64,000 bases of DNA from positions 98,936,850-99,000,849 of the forward strand of contig JBAIZL010000001.1 of NCBI GenBank assembly GCA_036971475.1, read 5' to 3'. Below are positions 29,851 to 41,258 of the stretch, piece by piece. The position numbers and the translations under genes are program-made. This DNA comes from Prosapia bicincta (taxonomy: Eukaryota > Arthropoda > Insecta > Hemiptera > Cercopidae). Position 1 is the first letter of the stretch. Each line of letters opens with the position of its first letter. Under the pieces are notes generated by a model. The model ran no database searches. It was not told the origin of the DNA and saw only the letters and a list, made by a program, of their open reading frames with translations.

Positions 29851-32800
29851 CCTTCCAATGTGTAAACGCGACATTATGTTAGAGCGGCGACGAATATTCT
29901 ATCGCCCGATGTGTAAAAGCGATATTATGTTAGAGCGGCGACGGATATTCTATCACCCGATGTGTAAACGCGACATTATGTTAGAGCGGCGACGGATATT
30001 TTTCTGCCCAATGTGTAAACGCGACTTTATGTTAGAGCGGCGACGAATAATCTATCGCCCGATGTGTAAACGCAACATTATGTTAGAGCGGCGACGGATA
30101 TTTTTCTGCCCAATGTGTAAACGCGAAATTATGTTAGAGTCCCGACGAATATTCTATCGCCCAATGTGTAAACGCGACATTATGTTAGAGCGGCGACGGA
30201 TATTTTTCTGCCCAATGTGTAAACGCGACATTATGTTAGAGCGGCGACGGATATTTTTCTGCCCAATGTGTAAACGCGACATTATGTTAGAGCGGCGACG
30301 AATATTCTATCGCTCGATGTGTAAACGCGACATTATGTTAGAGCGGCGACGGATATTTTATCCTCCGTTGTGTAAACTAAAAAATATCTTAGAGAGGTGA
30401 CGGGTAATTTACCGTCCATTGCGTAAACGCGATAATATCTTAGAGAGGTGACGGATATTCTATCGCCCGATGTGTAAACGCGACATTATGTTAGAGCGGC
30501 GACAGATATTTTACTGCCCAAAGTGAAAACACGACATTATTTTAGAAGAGCGACGGATATTTTATCCCCCGTTGTGTAAACGCAACAATATCTTAGAGAG
30601 GTGACGGGTAATTTACCGTCCATTGTGTAAACGCGATAATATCTTAGAGAGGTGACGGATATTCTATCGCCCGATGTGTAAACGCGACATTATGTTAGAG
30701 CGGCGACAGATATTTTACTGCCCAAAGTGAAAACACGATATTATTTTAGAAGAGCGACGGATATTTTATCCCCCGTTGTGTAAACGCAACAATATCTTAG
30801 AGAGGTGACGGGTAATTTACCGTCCAATGTGTAAACGCGACATTATGTTAGAACTGTGACGGATATTCTATCGCCCGATATGTAAACGCGACATTATGTT
30901 AGAGCGGCGACGGATATTTTTCTGCCAATGTGTAAACGCGACATTATGTTAGAGTGACGACGAATATTCTATAGCCCGATGTGTAAACGCGACATTATGT
31001 TAGAGCGGCGACGGATATTTTTCTGCCCAATGTGTAAACGGGACATTATGTTAGAGCGGTGACGGATATTCTATCGCCCGATGTGTAAACGCGACATTAT
31101 GTTAGAGCGGCGACAGATGTTTTACTGCCCAAAGTGTAAACACGACATTATTTTAGAAGAGCGACGGATATTTTATTCCCCGTTGTGTAAACGCGACATT
31201 ATGTTCGAGCGGCGACGGATATTTTTCTGCCCAATGTGTATACGCGACATTGTGTTAGAGCGGTAACATATATTCTATCGCCCGATGTGTAAACGCGACA
31301 ATATGTTAGAGCGGCGACGGATATTTTTCTGCCCAATGTGTATACGCGACATTATGTTAGAGCGGTGACGTTTATTCTATCGCCCGATGTGTAAACGCGA
31401 CATTATGTTAGAACGGTGACGGATATTCTATCGCCCGATATGTAAACGCGACATTATGTTAGAGCGGCGACGGATATTTTTCTGCCAATGTGTAAACGCG
31501 ACATTATGTTAGAGTGACGACGAATATTCTATCGCCCGATGTGTAAACGCGACATTATGTTAGAGCGGCGACGGATATTTTTCTGCCCAATGTGTAAACG
31601 CGACATTATGTTAGAGCGGCGACGGATATTTTTCTGCCCAATGTGTAAACGCGACATTATGTTAGAGTGACGACGAATATTCTATCGCTCGATATGTAAA
31701 CGCAACATTATGTTAGAGCGGCGACGGATATTTTACTGCCCAAAGTGTAAACACGACATATTTATAGAAGAGCGACGGATATTTTATCCTCCGTTGTGTA
31801 AACTAAAAAATATCTTAGAGAGGTGACGGGTAATTTACGGTCCATTGTGTAAACGCGATAATATCTTAGAACGGTGACATATATTCTATCGCCCGATGTG
31901 TAAACGCGAGATTATGTTAGAGCGGTGACGGATATTTTTCTGCCCAATGTGTATACGCGACATTATGTTAGAGCGGTGACGGATATTCTATCGCCCGATA
32001 TGTAAACGCGACATTATGTTAGAGCGGCGACGGATATTTTTTTGACAATGTGTAAACGCGACATTATGTTAGAGTGACGACGAATATTCTATCGCCCGAT
32101 GTGTAAACGCGACATTATGTTAGAGCGGCGACGGATATTTTTCTGCCCAATGTGTAAACGGGACATTATGTTAGAGCGGTGACGGATATTCTATCGCCCG
32201 ATGTGTGAACGCGACATTATGTTAAAGCGGCGAAAGATATTTTTCTGCCGAATGTGTAAACGGGACATTATTTTAGAGCGGTGACGGATATTCTATCGCC
32301 CGTTGTGTAAACGCGACATTATGTTAGAGCGGCGACGGATATTTTTTTGACAATGTGTAAACGCGACATTATGTTAGAGTGACGACGAATATTCTATCGC
32401 CCGATGTGTAAACGCGACATTATGTTAGAACGGTGACGGATATTTTTCTGCCCAATGTGTATACGCGACATTTTGTTAGAGCGGTGACGGATATTCTATC
32501 GCCCGATATGAAAACGCGACATTATGTTAGAGCGGCGACGGATATTTTTCTGCCCAATGTGTAAACGCGACATTATGTTAGAGTGCCGACGAATATTCTA
32601 TCGCCCAATGTGTAAACGCGACATTATGTTAAAGCGGCGACGGATATTTTTCTGCCCAATGTGTAAACGCGACATTATGTTAGAGCGGCGACGGATATTT
32701 TTCTGCCCAATGTGTAAACGCGACATTATGTTAGAGTGACGACGAATATTCTATCGCCCGATGTGTAAACGCGACATTATGTTAGAGCGGCGACGAATAT

Positions 32801-34924
32801 TCTATCGCTCGATGTGTAAACGCGACATTATGTTAGAGCGGCGACGGATATTTTATCCTCCGTTGTGTAAACTAAAAAATATCTTAGAGAGGTGACGGGT
32901 AATTTACCGTCCATTGTGTAAACGCGATAATATCTTAGAGAGGTGACGGATATTCTATCGCCCGATGTGTAAACGCGACATTATGTTAGAGCGGCGACAG
33001 ATATTTTACTGCCCAAAGTGAAAACACGACATTATTTTAGAAGAGCGACGGATATTTTATCCCCCGTTGTGTAAACGCAACAATATCTTAGAGAGGTGAC
33101 GGGTAATTTACCGTCCAATGTGTAAACGCGACATTATGTTAGAACGGTGACGGATATTCTATCGCCCGATATGTAAACGCGACATTATGTTACAGCGGCG
33201 ACGGATATTTTTCTGCCAATGTGTAAACGCGACATTATGTTAGAGTGACGACGAATATTCTATCGCCCGATGTGTAAACGCGACATTATGTTAGAGCGGC
33301 GACGGATATTTTTCTGCCCAATGTGTAAACGGGACATTATGTTAGAGCGGTGACGGATATTCTATCGCCCGATGTGTAAACGCGACATTGTGTTAGAGCG
33401 GCGACAGATATTTTACTGCCCAAAGTGTAAACACGACATTATTTTAGAAGAGCGACGGATATTTTATCCCCCGTTGTGTAAACGCAACAATATCTTAGAG
33501 AGGTGACGGGTAATTTACCGTCCAATGTGTAAACGCGACATTATGTTAGAACGGTGACGGATATTTTTCTGCCCAATGTGTATACGCGACATTATGTTAG
33601 AGCGGTGACGGATATTCTATCGCCCGATATGAAAACGCGACATTATGTTAGAGCGGCGACGGCTATTTTTCTGCCCAATGTGTAAACGCGACATTATGTT
33701 AGAGTGCCGACGAATATTCTATTGCCCGATGTGTAAACGCGACATTATGTTAGAGCGGCGACGGATATTTTTCTGCCCAATGTGTAAACGCGACATTATG
33801 TTAGAGCGGTGACGGATAGTCTATCGCCCGATGTGTAAACGCGACATTATGTTAGAGCGGAGACGGATATTTTACTGCCCAAAGTGTAAACACGACATTT
33901 TTTTAGAAGAGCGACGGATATTTTATCCCCCGTTGTTTAAACGCAACAATATCTTAGAGAGGTGACGGTTAATTTACCGTCCAATGTGTAAACGCGATAA
34001 TATCTTAGAACGGTGACGGATATTCTACCGCCCGATGTGTAAACGCGACATTATTTTCGAGCGGCGACGGTAATTTTTCTGCCCAATGTGTATACGCGAC
34101 ATTGTGTTAGAGCGGTAACATATATTCTATCGCCCGATGTGTAAACGCGACATTATGTTAGAGCGGCGACGGATATTTTTCTGCCCAATGTGTATACGCA
34201 ACATTATGTTAGAGCGGTGACGTTTATTCTATCGCCCGATGTGTAAACGCGACATTATGTTAGAGCGGCGACGGATATTTTACTACCCAAAGTGTAAACA
34301 CGACATTTTTTTAGAAGAGCGACGGATATTTTATCCCCCGTTGTGTAAACGCAACAATATCTTAAGAGAGGTGACGGGTAATTTACTGTTCAATGTGTAA
34401 ACGCGATAATATTTTAGAACGGTGACGGATATTCTATCGCCCGATGTGCAAACACGTCATTTTTTTAGAAGAGCGACGGATATTTTATCCCCCGTTGTGT
34501 AAACGCAACAATGTCTTAGAGAGGTGACGGATAATTTAACGTCCAATGTGTAAACGCGATAATATCTTAGAACGGTGACGGATATTCTACCGCCCGATGT
34601 GTAAACGCGTCATTATGTTATAGCGGCGACGGATATTTTACTGCCCAAAGTGTAAACACGACATATTTATAGAAGAACGACGGATATGTTATCCTCCGTT
34701 GGGTAAACGAAAAAATATCTTAGAGAGGTGACGGGTAATTTACCGTCCAATGTGTAAACGCGATAATATCTTAGAACGGTGACATATATTCCATCGCTCG
34801 ATGTGTAAACGCGAGATTATGTTAGAGCGGTGACGGATATTTTTCTGCCCTATGTTTATACGCGACATTATGTTAGAGCGGTGACGAATATTCTATCGCC
34901 CGATGTGTAAACGCGACATTATGG

Positions 34925-35365
34925 GTCGAGCATGTCAAAATAAAACTCACAGAACTCCAGACTCGCTACAGGCAAATGTATTGGCTACTCGGTCGAAATT
35001 CACGGGTATCAATATACAACAAGCTATTGGTATATAACCAAATCCTCAAACCGGTTTGGACGTATGGTAGGCCTATACAGCTTTGGGGCTGTGCCAGCAA
35101 ATGTCACATACAAGGGATACAACGCTTCCGGAACAAAGTACTAAGAAACATCGCCAACGCTCCTTGGTATGTGCGTAACAGTGACTTGCATTGCGATCTT
35201 GGTGTACCCATGGTCGAGGAAGTCATAAAACAGAACGCCATTAAACACGTAAATCGGCTCACTCAACACGAAAATCCTGAGGCACTGAGACTTCTCGACA
35301 ACAACCACCTGACAAGACGACTCAAAAGGACAAAACCATTTGAACTCGTTGAACGACAAGAGTGA
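34925..35365 (+). pseudogene. Jockey-type reverse transcriptase, C-terminal fragment
   Basis: The frame is open from the element's first bases (reading VEHVKIKLTELQTRYRQ) to a stop at 35,363-35,365, about 146 codons. Diagnostic C-terminal motifs of Jockey-clade ORF2 proteins are present in order: QMYWLLGRNS, NKLLVYNQILKPVWTYG, QLWGCAS, IQRFRNKVLR and NAPWYVRNSDLHCDLGVP. The catalytic palm and the endonuclease are missing through 5' truncation, so the fragment cannot act. One oddity is YGRPIQLWG where the family normally has YGIQLWG, a two-codon insertion at AGGCCT. An internal ATG at 34,976 is only a methionine within the domain, not a start. The family assignment rests on motif recall; the exact subfamily is not determined. 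Confidence 0.9.
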
Positions 35366-35480
35366 CAACAATACTCTTACTCACGCCGGTTGGCTTCCAA
35401 CATCAAACAAGATACAATAGAAATCAATGGATTCTTTGTAATAAAAGCTAAAATATAATTATCAAATGTAAATTAATGGT

Positions 35481-35496
35481 TGGTCAGAAATGACCA
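35481..35496 (+). other. 3' hairpin of the LINE with GAAA loop
   Basis: TGGTCA, loop GAAA, TGACCA form a perfect 6-bp stem with a GNRA-type tetraloop, 11 nt before the poly(A) tail. Several LINE families are known to have a 3' stem-loop that their reverse transcriptase recognises. Such a role here is inferred from position only. Confidence 0.55.
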
Positions 35497-35505
35497 GTTT
35501 TAATG

Positions 35506-35544
<39 letters not shown>

Positions 35545-35546
<2 letters not shown>

Positions 35547-38500
35547 TTAGAGCGGCGACTGATAAACGGGACATTATGTTAGAGCGGTGACGGATATTCT
35601 ATCGCCCGATATGAAAACGCGACATTATGTTAGAGCGGCGACGGATATTTTTCTGTCCAATGTGTAAACGCGACATTATGTTAGAGTGCCGACGGATATT
35701 CTATTGCCCGATGTGTAAACGCGACATTATGTTAGAGCGGTGGAGGATATTTTTCTGCCCAATGTGTAAACGCGACATTATGTTAGAGCGGTGACGGATA
35801 GTCTATCGCCCGATGTGTAAACGCGACATTATGTTAGAGCGGCGACGGATATTTTACTGCCCAAAGTGTAAACACGACATTTTTTTAGAAGAGCGACGGA
35901 TATTTTATCCCCCGTTGTGTAAACGCAACAATATCTTAGAGAGGCGACGGTTAATTTACCGCCCAATGTGTAAACGCGATAATATCTTAAAACGGTGACG
36001 GATATTCTACCGCCCGATGTGTAAACGCGACATTATGTTCGAGCGGCGACGGATATTTTTCTGCCCAATGTGTATACGCGACATTGTGTTAGAGCGGTAA
36101 CATATATTCTATCGCCCGATGTGTAAACGCGACATTATGTTAGAGCGGCGACGGATATTTTTCTGCCCAATGTGTATACGCGACATTATGTTAGAGCGGT
36201 GACGGTTATTCTATCGCCCGATGTGTAAACGCGACATTATGTTAGAGCGGCGACGGATATTTTACTACCCAAAGTGTAAACACGTCATTTTTTTAGAAGA
36301 GCAACGGATATTTTATCCCCCGTTGTGTAAACGCAACAATATCTTAGAGAGGTGACGGGTAATTTACCGTCCAATGTGTAAACGCGACTTTATGTTAGAA
36401 CGATGACGGATATTTTTCTGCCCAATGTGTAAACGCGACATTATGTTAGAGCGGCGACGGATATTTTTCTGCCCAATGTGTAAACGCGACATTATGTTAG
36501 AGCGGTGACGGATATTCTATTGGCCGATGTGTAAACGCGACATTATGTTAGAGCGGCGACGGATATTTTACTACCCAAATTGTAAACACGGCATTTTTTT
36601 AGAAGACCGACGGATATTTTATCCCCCGTTGTGTAAACGCAACAATATCTTAAGAGAGGTGACGGGTAATTTACTGTTCAATGTGTAAACGCGATAATAT
36701 TTTAGAACGGTGACGGATATTCTATCGCCCGATGTGCAAACACGTCATTTTTTTAGAAGAGCGACGGATATTTTATCCCCCGTTGTGTAAACGCAACAAT
36801 ATCTTAGAGAGGTGGCGGGTAATTTACCGTTCAATGTGTAAACGCGATAATATCTTAGAACGGTGACGGATATTCTACCGCCCGATCTGTAAACGCGTCA
36901 TTATGTTATAGCGGTGACGGATATTTTACTGCCCAAAGTGTGAACACGACGTTTTTTTAGAAGAGCGACGGATATTTTATCCCCCGTTGTGTAAACGCAA
37001 CAATATCTTAGAGAGGTGACGGGTAATTTACCGTCCAATGTGTAAACGCGATAATATCTTAGAGTGGCGACGGGTATTTAACTGCCCAAAGTGTAAACAC
37101 GACATTATTTTAGAAGAGCGACGGATATTTTATCCCCCGTTGTGTAAACGCAACAATATCTTAGAGAGGTGACGGGTAATTTACCGTCCAATGTGTAAAC
37201 GCGACATTATGTTAGAACGGTGACGGATATTCTATCGCCCGATGTGCAAACACGACATTATGTTAGAGCGGCGAGGGATATTTTTCTGCCCAATGTGTAA
37301 ACGCGACATTTTTTTAGAAGAGCGACGGATATTTTATCCCCTGTTGTGTGAACGCAACAATATCTTAGAGATGTGACGGGTAATTTACCGTCCAATGTGT
37401 AAACGCGATAATATCTTAGAACATTGACGGATATTCTATCGCCCGATGTGTAAACGCGTTATTATGTTAGAGCGGCGACGGTTATTTTATTGCCCAAAGT
37501 GTAAACACGACATTTTTTTAGAAGAGCGTCGGATATTTTATCCCCCGTTGTGTAAACGCAACAATATCTTAGAGAGGTGACGGGTAATTTACCGTCCAAT
37601 GTGTAAACGCGACATTATGTTAGAACGGTGACGGATATTTTATCGCCCGGTGTGTAAACGCGACATTATGTTAGAGCGGCGAGGGATATTTTTCTGCCCA
37701 ATTTGTAAACGCGACATTATGTTAGAGTGCCGACGAATATTCTATCGCCCGATGTGTAATCGCGACATTATGTTAGAGCGGCGACGGATATTTTACTGCC
37801 CAATGTGTAAACGCGACATTATGTTAGAGTGCGGACGAATATTTTATCGCCCGATGTGAAAACGCGGCATTGTTAGAGCGGCGAGGGATATTTTTCTGCC
37901 CAATGTGTAAACGCGACATTATGTTAGAGTGCCGACAAATATTCTATCGCCCGATGTGTAAACGCGACATTATGTTAGAGCGGCGAGGGATATTTTTCTG
38001 CACAATATGTAAACGCGACATTATGTTAGAGTGCCGACGAATATTCTATCGCCCGATGTGTAATCGCGACATTATATTAGAGCGGCGACGGATATTTTAC
38101 TGCCCAATGTGTAAACGCGACATTATGTTAGATTGCCGACGAATATTCTATCGCCCGATGTGCAAACACGACATTATTTTTAAGCGGCGATGAATATTTT
38201 ACCGCCCGATGTGTAAACCCGTCATTATTTTTAATCGACGATGGATATTTTTCGTCCGATGTGTAATCGCGCATTATGTTAGAGTGGCGTCGAATATTCT
38301 ATCTCCCGATGTGTAAATGCGACATAACTTTTAAGCGGCGATGGATATTTTACCGCCCAATTTGTAAATGCGAAATTCTCTTCGAGCGGCGACAGATATT
38401 CTATCGCCCGATGTGTAAACCCGTCATTATTTTTAAGCGGCGATGCATATTTTACCACCCGATGTGTATACGCGATATTATGTAAGAGCGGCGACGGGTA

Positions 38501-38659
38501 TTTTACCCCCGACTAGTAAACACGTCATTATGTTAGTGCGATAATGGATATTTTACCGCCCGATGTGTAAAGGCGATATTATGTTAGAGAGATGAAGGGT
38601 ATTTTACAGCCCGATGTGTAAGCGCGCATTATGTTAGAGTGGATATTCTATCGCCCGTT
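35545..38659 (+). repeat. 51-bp satellite array, right block
   Basis: The same monomer resumes after the LINE, about 60 copies. The first part (35,566 to roughly 36,900) follows the variant order seen about 1,982 bp upstream (33,584 to roughly 34,900), for example GTGTTAGAGCGGTAACATAT at about 34,107 and 36,088. From about 37,600 a GCGAGGGATATTTTTCTGC subtype appears. From 38,160 monomers diverge strongly (TTTTTAAGCGGCGATG, TAAACCCGTCATTA, 1- to several-base indels), and at 38,630-38,645 one monomer is truncated. It ends at the hAT element. Confidence 0.97.
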
Positions 38660-38667
38660 GTGTAAAT
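38660..38667. repeat. Left 8-bp target-site duplication of hAT element
   Basis: GTGTAAAT lies directly before the terminal repeat and corresponds to the GTGTAAAC segment of the satellite monomer. The right flank 39,504-39,511 (CTGAAAAT) aligns to the same monomer positions, and 6 of 8 bases are identical. An 8-bp duplication is the hAT hallmark. Confidence 0.7.
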
Positions 38668-39503
38668 CAGTGGCGGTTTGTCCAAAAGGGCTCTGGGGCG
38701 CAGTCCTCCCAAGTACAAAAATTAATTTTTAATTAATACTCACTTGTCTTAACTTAGGTTAAGAAGAGCTTACAATTATTTAAGCAATGTTAAAACCAAA
38801 AAACATTTAGCAGTTGACGCACGAAATTAGCCGCAAGCTCAGTGCACGTCTCACAGCAGAGCTCTAGACTAGTGCATTGAGTGTGCATGCAATAAGCTGA
38901 AACAGCCAAAACCGTGCGGTGTCGTTACTCAACGCGTGTGTTACGGGTGGCTTGGGATTTAGTCCCGTCGTCATGCGCATGCGCTGAGAAATGACTAATC
39001 AGTGCTGCTACTACAATTCCGACTGATTTTAGGAAGCAGCATTGTAGGCTTATTTGTAATGTTCTCACAAATATATGTTGGTGCGTTTGACTCAAAGTAA
39101 ACAAATCAAATTGTATAAGTGTATTCATTTCTTTTCGGAAGTTCTGGTGTTAGAGTTCGGAGTGCTTGTTAAGCAGAGTAATTGAATGTAATTTACTATT
39201 GTAAGTGGGTTAAATAAATTTTCATAGTTTATTAACAATTCATTTCGAATTTTAAAACACGTGTTAGTACATCAAGTAATAGTTTACAAAATAGTCTACG
39301 GCCTCAATTTTTCTTCATTTTCACATATGTTAATTACAAATACATTCTAAACAAGGGAAAATGATTTGAAATTTCGGAAATAAAAACGAATGTAAAACGA
39401 GTTAAATGGGTATTAAATTTCAAAATTTTCTCTGCACCTCGAAAATCTGGGGAGAATCCTTGTCATGAGCCCCACCAATGTAATTGGGCAGGAGCCGCCA
39501 CTG
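38668..39503. mobile_element. Non-autonomous hAT element (836 bp)
   Basis: The left end reads CAGTGGCGGTTTGTCC. The reverse complement of the right end reads CAGTGGCGGCTCCTGCC, so the terminal inverted repeat is CAGTGGCGG, a common hAT terminus. The element interrupts a satellite monomer, with 8-bp flanks that map to the same monomer positions. No transposase frame is present; a 67-codon frame on the minus strand at 38,925-39,128 shows no hAT motif and is probably chance. The interior at 38,820-39,210 is richer in G+C than the ends, and contains the palindrome GCGCATGCGC (38,975-38,984) and a GTAAGT at 39,201. The degenerate duplication implies an old insertion. Confidence 0.85.
38975..38984. 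promoter_or_regulatory. GCGCATGCGC palindrome (NRF1-type site) in hAT element
   Basis: A perfect 10-bp palindrome in context TGCGCATGCGCT matches the known NRF-1/EWG-type consensus YGCGCAYGCGCR. It sits in the CpG-containing interior of the hAT element, 5' to a transcript-like stretch with a splice-donor-like GTAAGT. Use as a promoter element is inference. Confidence 0.35.
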
Positions 39504-40212
39504 CTGAAAATGCGACATTATTTTTAAGCAGCGATGGATATTCTAACGCGCGATGTGTAAACGCGTCATTATGTTAAAGCGGCGATGGATATTTTATCTC
39601 CCGATGTGTAAACCCACGTTAACTTAGAGCAACGATGGATATTTTAACGCCCTATGTGTAAACGTAACATTTGTTAGTGCGGTGACGGATATTTAAACCC
39701 CCAATGTGTAAACCCGTCATTATGTTAGAGCGGCGACGGATATTTTATCTCCCGATGTGTAAACCCACGTTAACTTAGAGCAACGATGGATCTTTTAACG
39801 CCCTATGTGTAAACGTAACATTTGTTAGTGCGGTGACGGATATTTAAACCCCCAATGTGTAAACCCGTCATTATGTTAGAGCGGCGACGGATATTTTACC
39901 GCCTGATGTGTAAACCCATCATTATGTTTAGACGGCGATGGATATTTTACCTCCCAATGTGTAAACCCGTCATTATGTTAGAGCGGTGAAGGGTATTTTA
40001 CCCCCCAATGTGTAACCCGTCATTATGTTTAGGCGGCGATGGATATTTTAACGCCAGATGTGTATAGGCGATATCATGTTAGAGCGGCGATGGATATTTT
40101 ACCGCCCGATGTGTAAACCCGACGTTATCTTAGAGCGGCGACCATTTTAACGCCCGATATGTAAGCGGGACATTATTTTTTAGCGGCGATGGATATTTTA
40201 CCCCAAACGTGT
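39504..40212 (+). repeat. Degenerate 51-bp satellite monomers
   Basis: About 14 diverged monomers between the hAT and the LTR element. They share a subtype with ATTTTAACGCCC, AAACCCGTCATTATG and GCGGCGATGG. A local two-to-three-monomer unit is duplicated: the TTAACTTAGAGCAACGATGG monomer and its neighbours at about 39,600-39,720 recur at about 39,750-39,870. These are the oldest-looking copies, as expected at an array edge where unequal exchange no longer homogenises monomers. Confidence 0.9.
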
Positions 40213-41236
40213 TGTAGCTGTCTTATTTTTATTTTTAATTTAGCTCTAACTCTTATGAGTTAAGGCTGATTTTAAATATTGCAGTTTATAGTTACACATT
40301 TAGAAAATGACCTGCAAAGTCTTATTAAATTATTATTTAAGGCTTATTAAGTTGAAATGCATGGAATTGTGTGCTGGTTAAATAATTACTCTTTTAAAAT
40401 TCAATTAAATCAAATTAAACTCATTTTATTTAACAAAGAAAAATAATATAAATTATAATCATGATACAAATTTCTTGACATTGCTTCAGTTACGGATTAT
40501 TGAACATTTAACATTTAACTTATGAATTTTTACGGATAGCAATCTATCAATCAATCAATCAATGGCTGAAAATGAATCTGTACTCGAGTTTACTTGCTTT
40601 TTTCATAATAAAATTTTATAATTCAAGGTGAATACAAATGCACCAAATGATGCGTAAATTACATTTATGTATAAAGGCTGAAACGTTCAAGGTTCATTAA
40701 TTTGAGTTAAACTGTCTAACATTTTAAATTTTGCAATAAATCTCTAAAGTCTTAAATCGTCCACTTAGCTGTATTCACATGTCGTAGCCTCGCATCCTCC
40801 TAGTGGAGAAGTCTCAGGAAATGTCATCGGTAACTTCAGCGTCCCATCTTTGTACCTGGTTACGTACTCTGTCTTCTACACCATGATTATAACATGTTTA
40901 AGAAAAAGAATATTACATTAAATTTTGAAAACAAAATAAAATTTCCTTGCTCTCGGACACGTCCGTTGCCCTTTACATCTTGGCTAAAAGAGAGTTTAAA
41001 TTGTAGTTGCGAGCAACCTTCCTACCTACTGCGCAACAGGGTGGGCGCATACCTACTTTAATTACTTGTTTTAAAATTTTCCGACAGATGTCACTATCAA
41101 CCAGAGATCTCATTAAAAATATTTCTATACATCACAATTTTTATATAGTTGTACATTGTTACAATTTTTGAATACATTCTCGTTTGTTTTCTGAAATTGC
41201 CAATTTAATATGTAACACCATCTAAGGTGTGTTACA
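40213..41236 (-). repeat. Left LTR (3' LTR in sense orientation)
   Basis: 1,024-bp direct repeat starting TGTAGCTGTC and ending GGTGTGTTACA. The right end contains the inverted pair TGTAACACC and GGTGTGTTACA, a hairpin at the LTR terminus. It also contains a short (ATCA)n run at about 40,545-40,563. No coding frame is recognised. Confidence 0.9.
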
Positions 41237-41258
41237 TATTTTTCCCCCCTTTTGAAAA
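41237..41258 (-). other. Putative polypurine tract
   Basis: On the minus strand a run of A and G with a core of six G (AAAAGGGGGGAAAA) ends within 3 nt of the LTR boundary. This is where second-strand synthesis is primed in LTR retroelements, and it is the main evidence for orientation. Confidence 0.6.

Larger units (their letters stand above)
1..34923 (+). repeat. 51-bp satellite array, main block
   Basis: Uninterrupted tandem array of a 51-bp monomer; a clean example is 12,635-12,685, and the next copy starts exactly 51 bp later. Key blocks in order are TGTAAACGCGAC, ATTATGTTAGAG, CGGCGACGG, ATATT and a variable CTGCCCAA or CTATCGCCCGA segment. A monomer is about half G+C with 5-7 CpG, in contrast to the AT-rich DNA to the right. 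Several monomer classes recur: the basic type; a CGG-TGA-CGG type; a type with GTGTAAACACGACATTTTTTT followed by AGAAGAGCGACGG; and a type with CGCAACAATATCTTAGAGAGG followed by GGGTAATTTACCGTCC. The last two nearly always occur as a fixed neighbouring pair. The array continues past the left edge, so its full size is unknown. No host gene is visible inside it. Confidence 0.98.
34924..35544 (+). mobile_element. 5'-truncated Jockey-like LINE inserted in satellite
   Basis: A 0.62-kb non-satellite segment breaks the array inside a monomer. It carries the C-terminal end of a non-LTR reverse transcriptase, a short 3' UTR and a 37-A tail (35,508-35,544), so it is the 3' end of a LINE. Left of it the satellite reads CGACATTATG and right of it ATGTTAGAGCGGCGAC, which together restore a normal monomer. 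Either ATG is a 3-bp target duplication or the junction is blunt with microhomology. The first monomer after the tail lacks 19 bp. Heavy 5' truncation is typical of this class of element. Confidence 0.92.

Noticed and set aside
29858..30400. 180-codon open frame and many similar frames of 60-160 codons in the array as protein-coding genes
   Set aside because: They consist only of the 17-residue satellite unit, start at any GTGTAAACG-proximal ATG and end where a CGA has become TGA. Opposite-strand frames overlap them. There is no non-repetitive protein content.
1..34923. CRISPR-like array (regular repeats)
   Set aside because: There are no unique spacers; the repeats are directly adjacent 51-bp monomers with variants, in a eukaryotic transposon-rich context.
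35141..35371. 76-codon minus-strand frame across the LINE
   Set aside because: Shadow of the Jockey reverse transcriptase frame on the opposite strand.
1..38659. CENP-B box in the satellite
   Set aside because: No match to the TTCG....A..CGGG core was found in the common monomers on either strand by eye. The nearby pogo elements are not evidence for it.
38925..39128. 67-codon minus-strand frame in the hAT element
   Set aside because: No hAT transposase or zinc-finger motif; it is probably a chance frame in a less AT-rich segment.
40660..40700. Hammerhead-like GCTGAAACG in the LTRs
   Set aside because: No CUGANGA core with a paired stem II precedes it.
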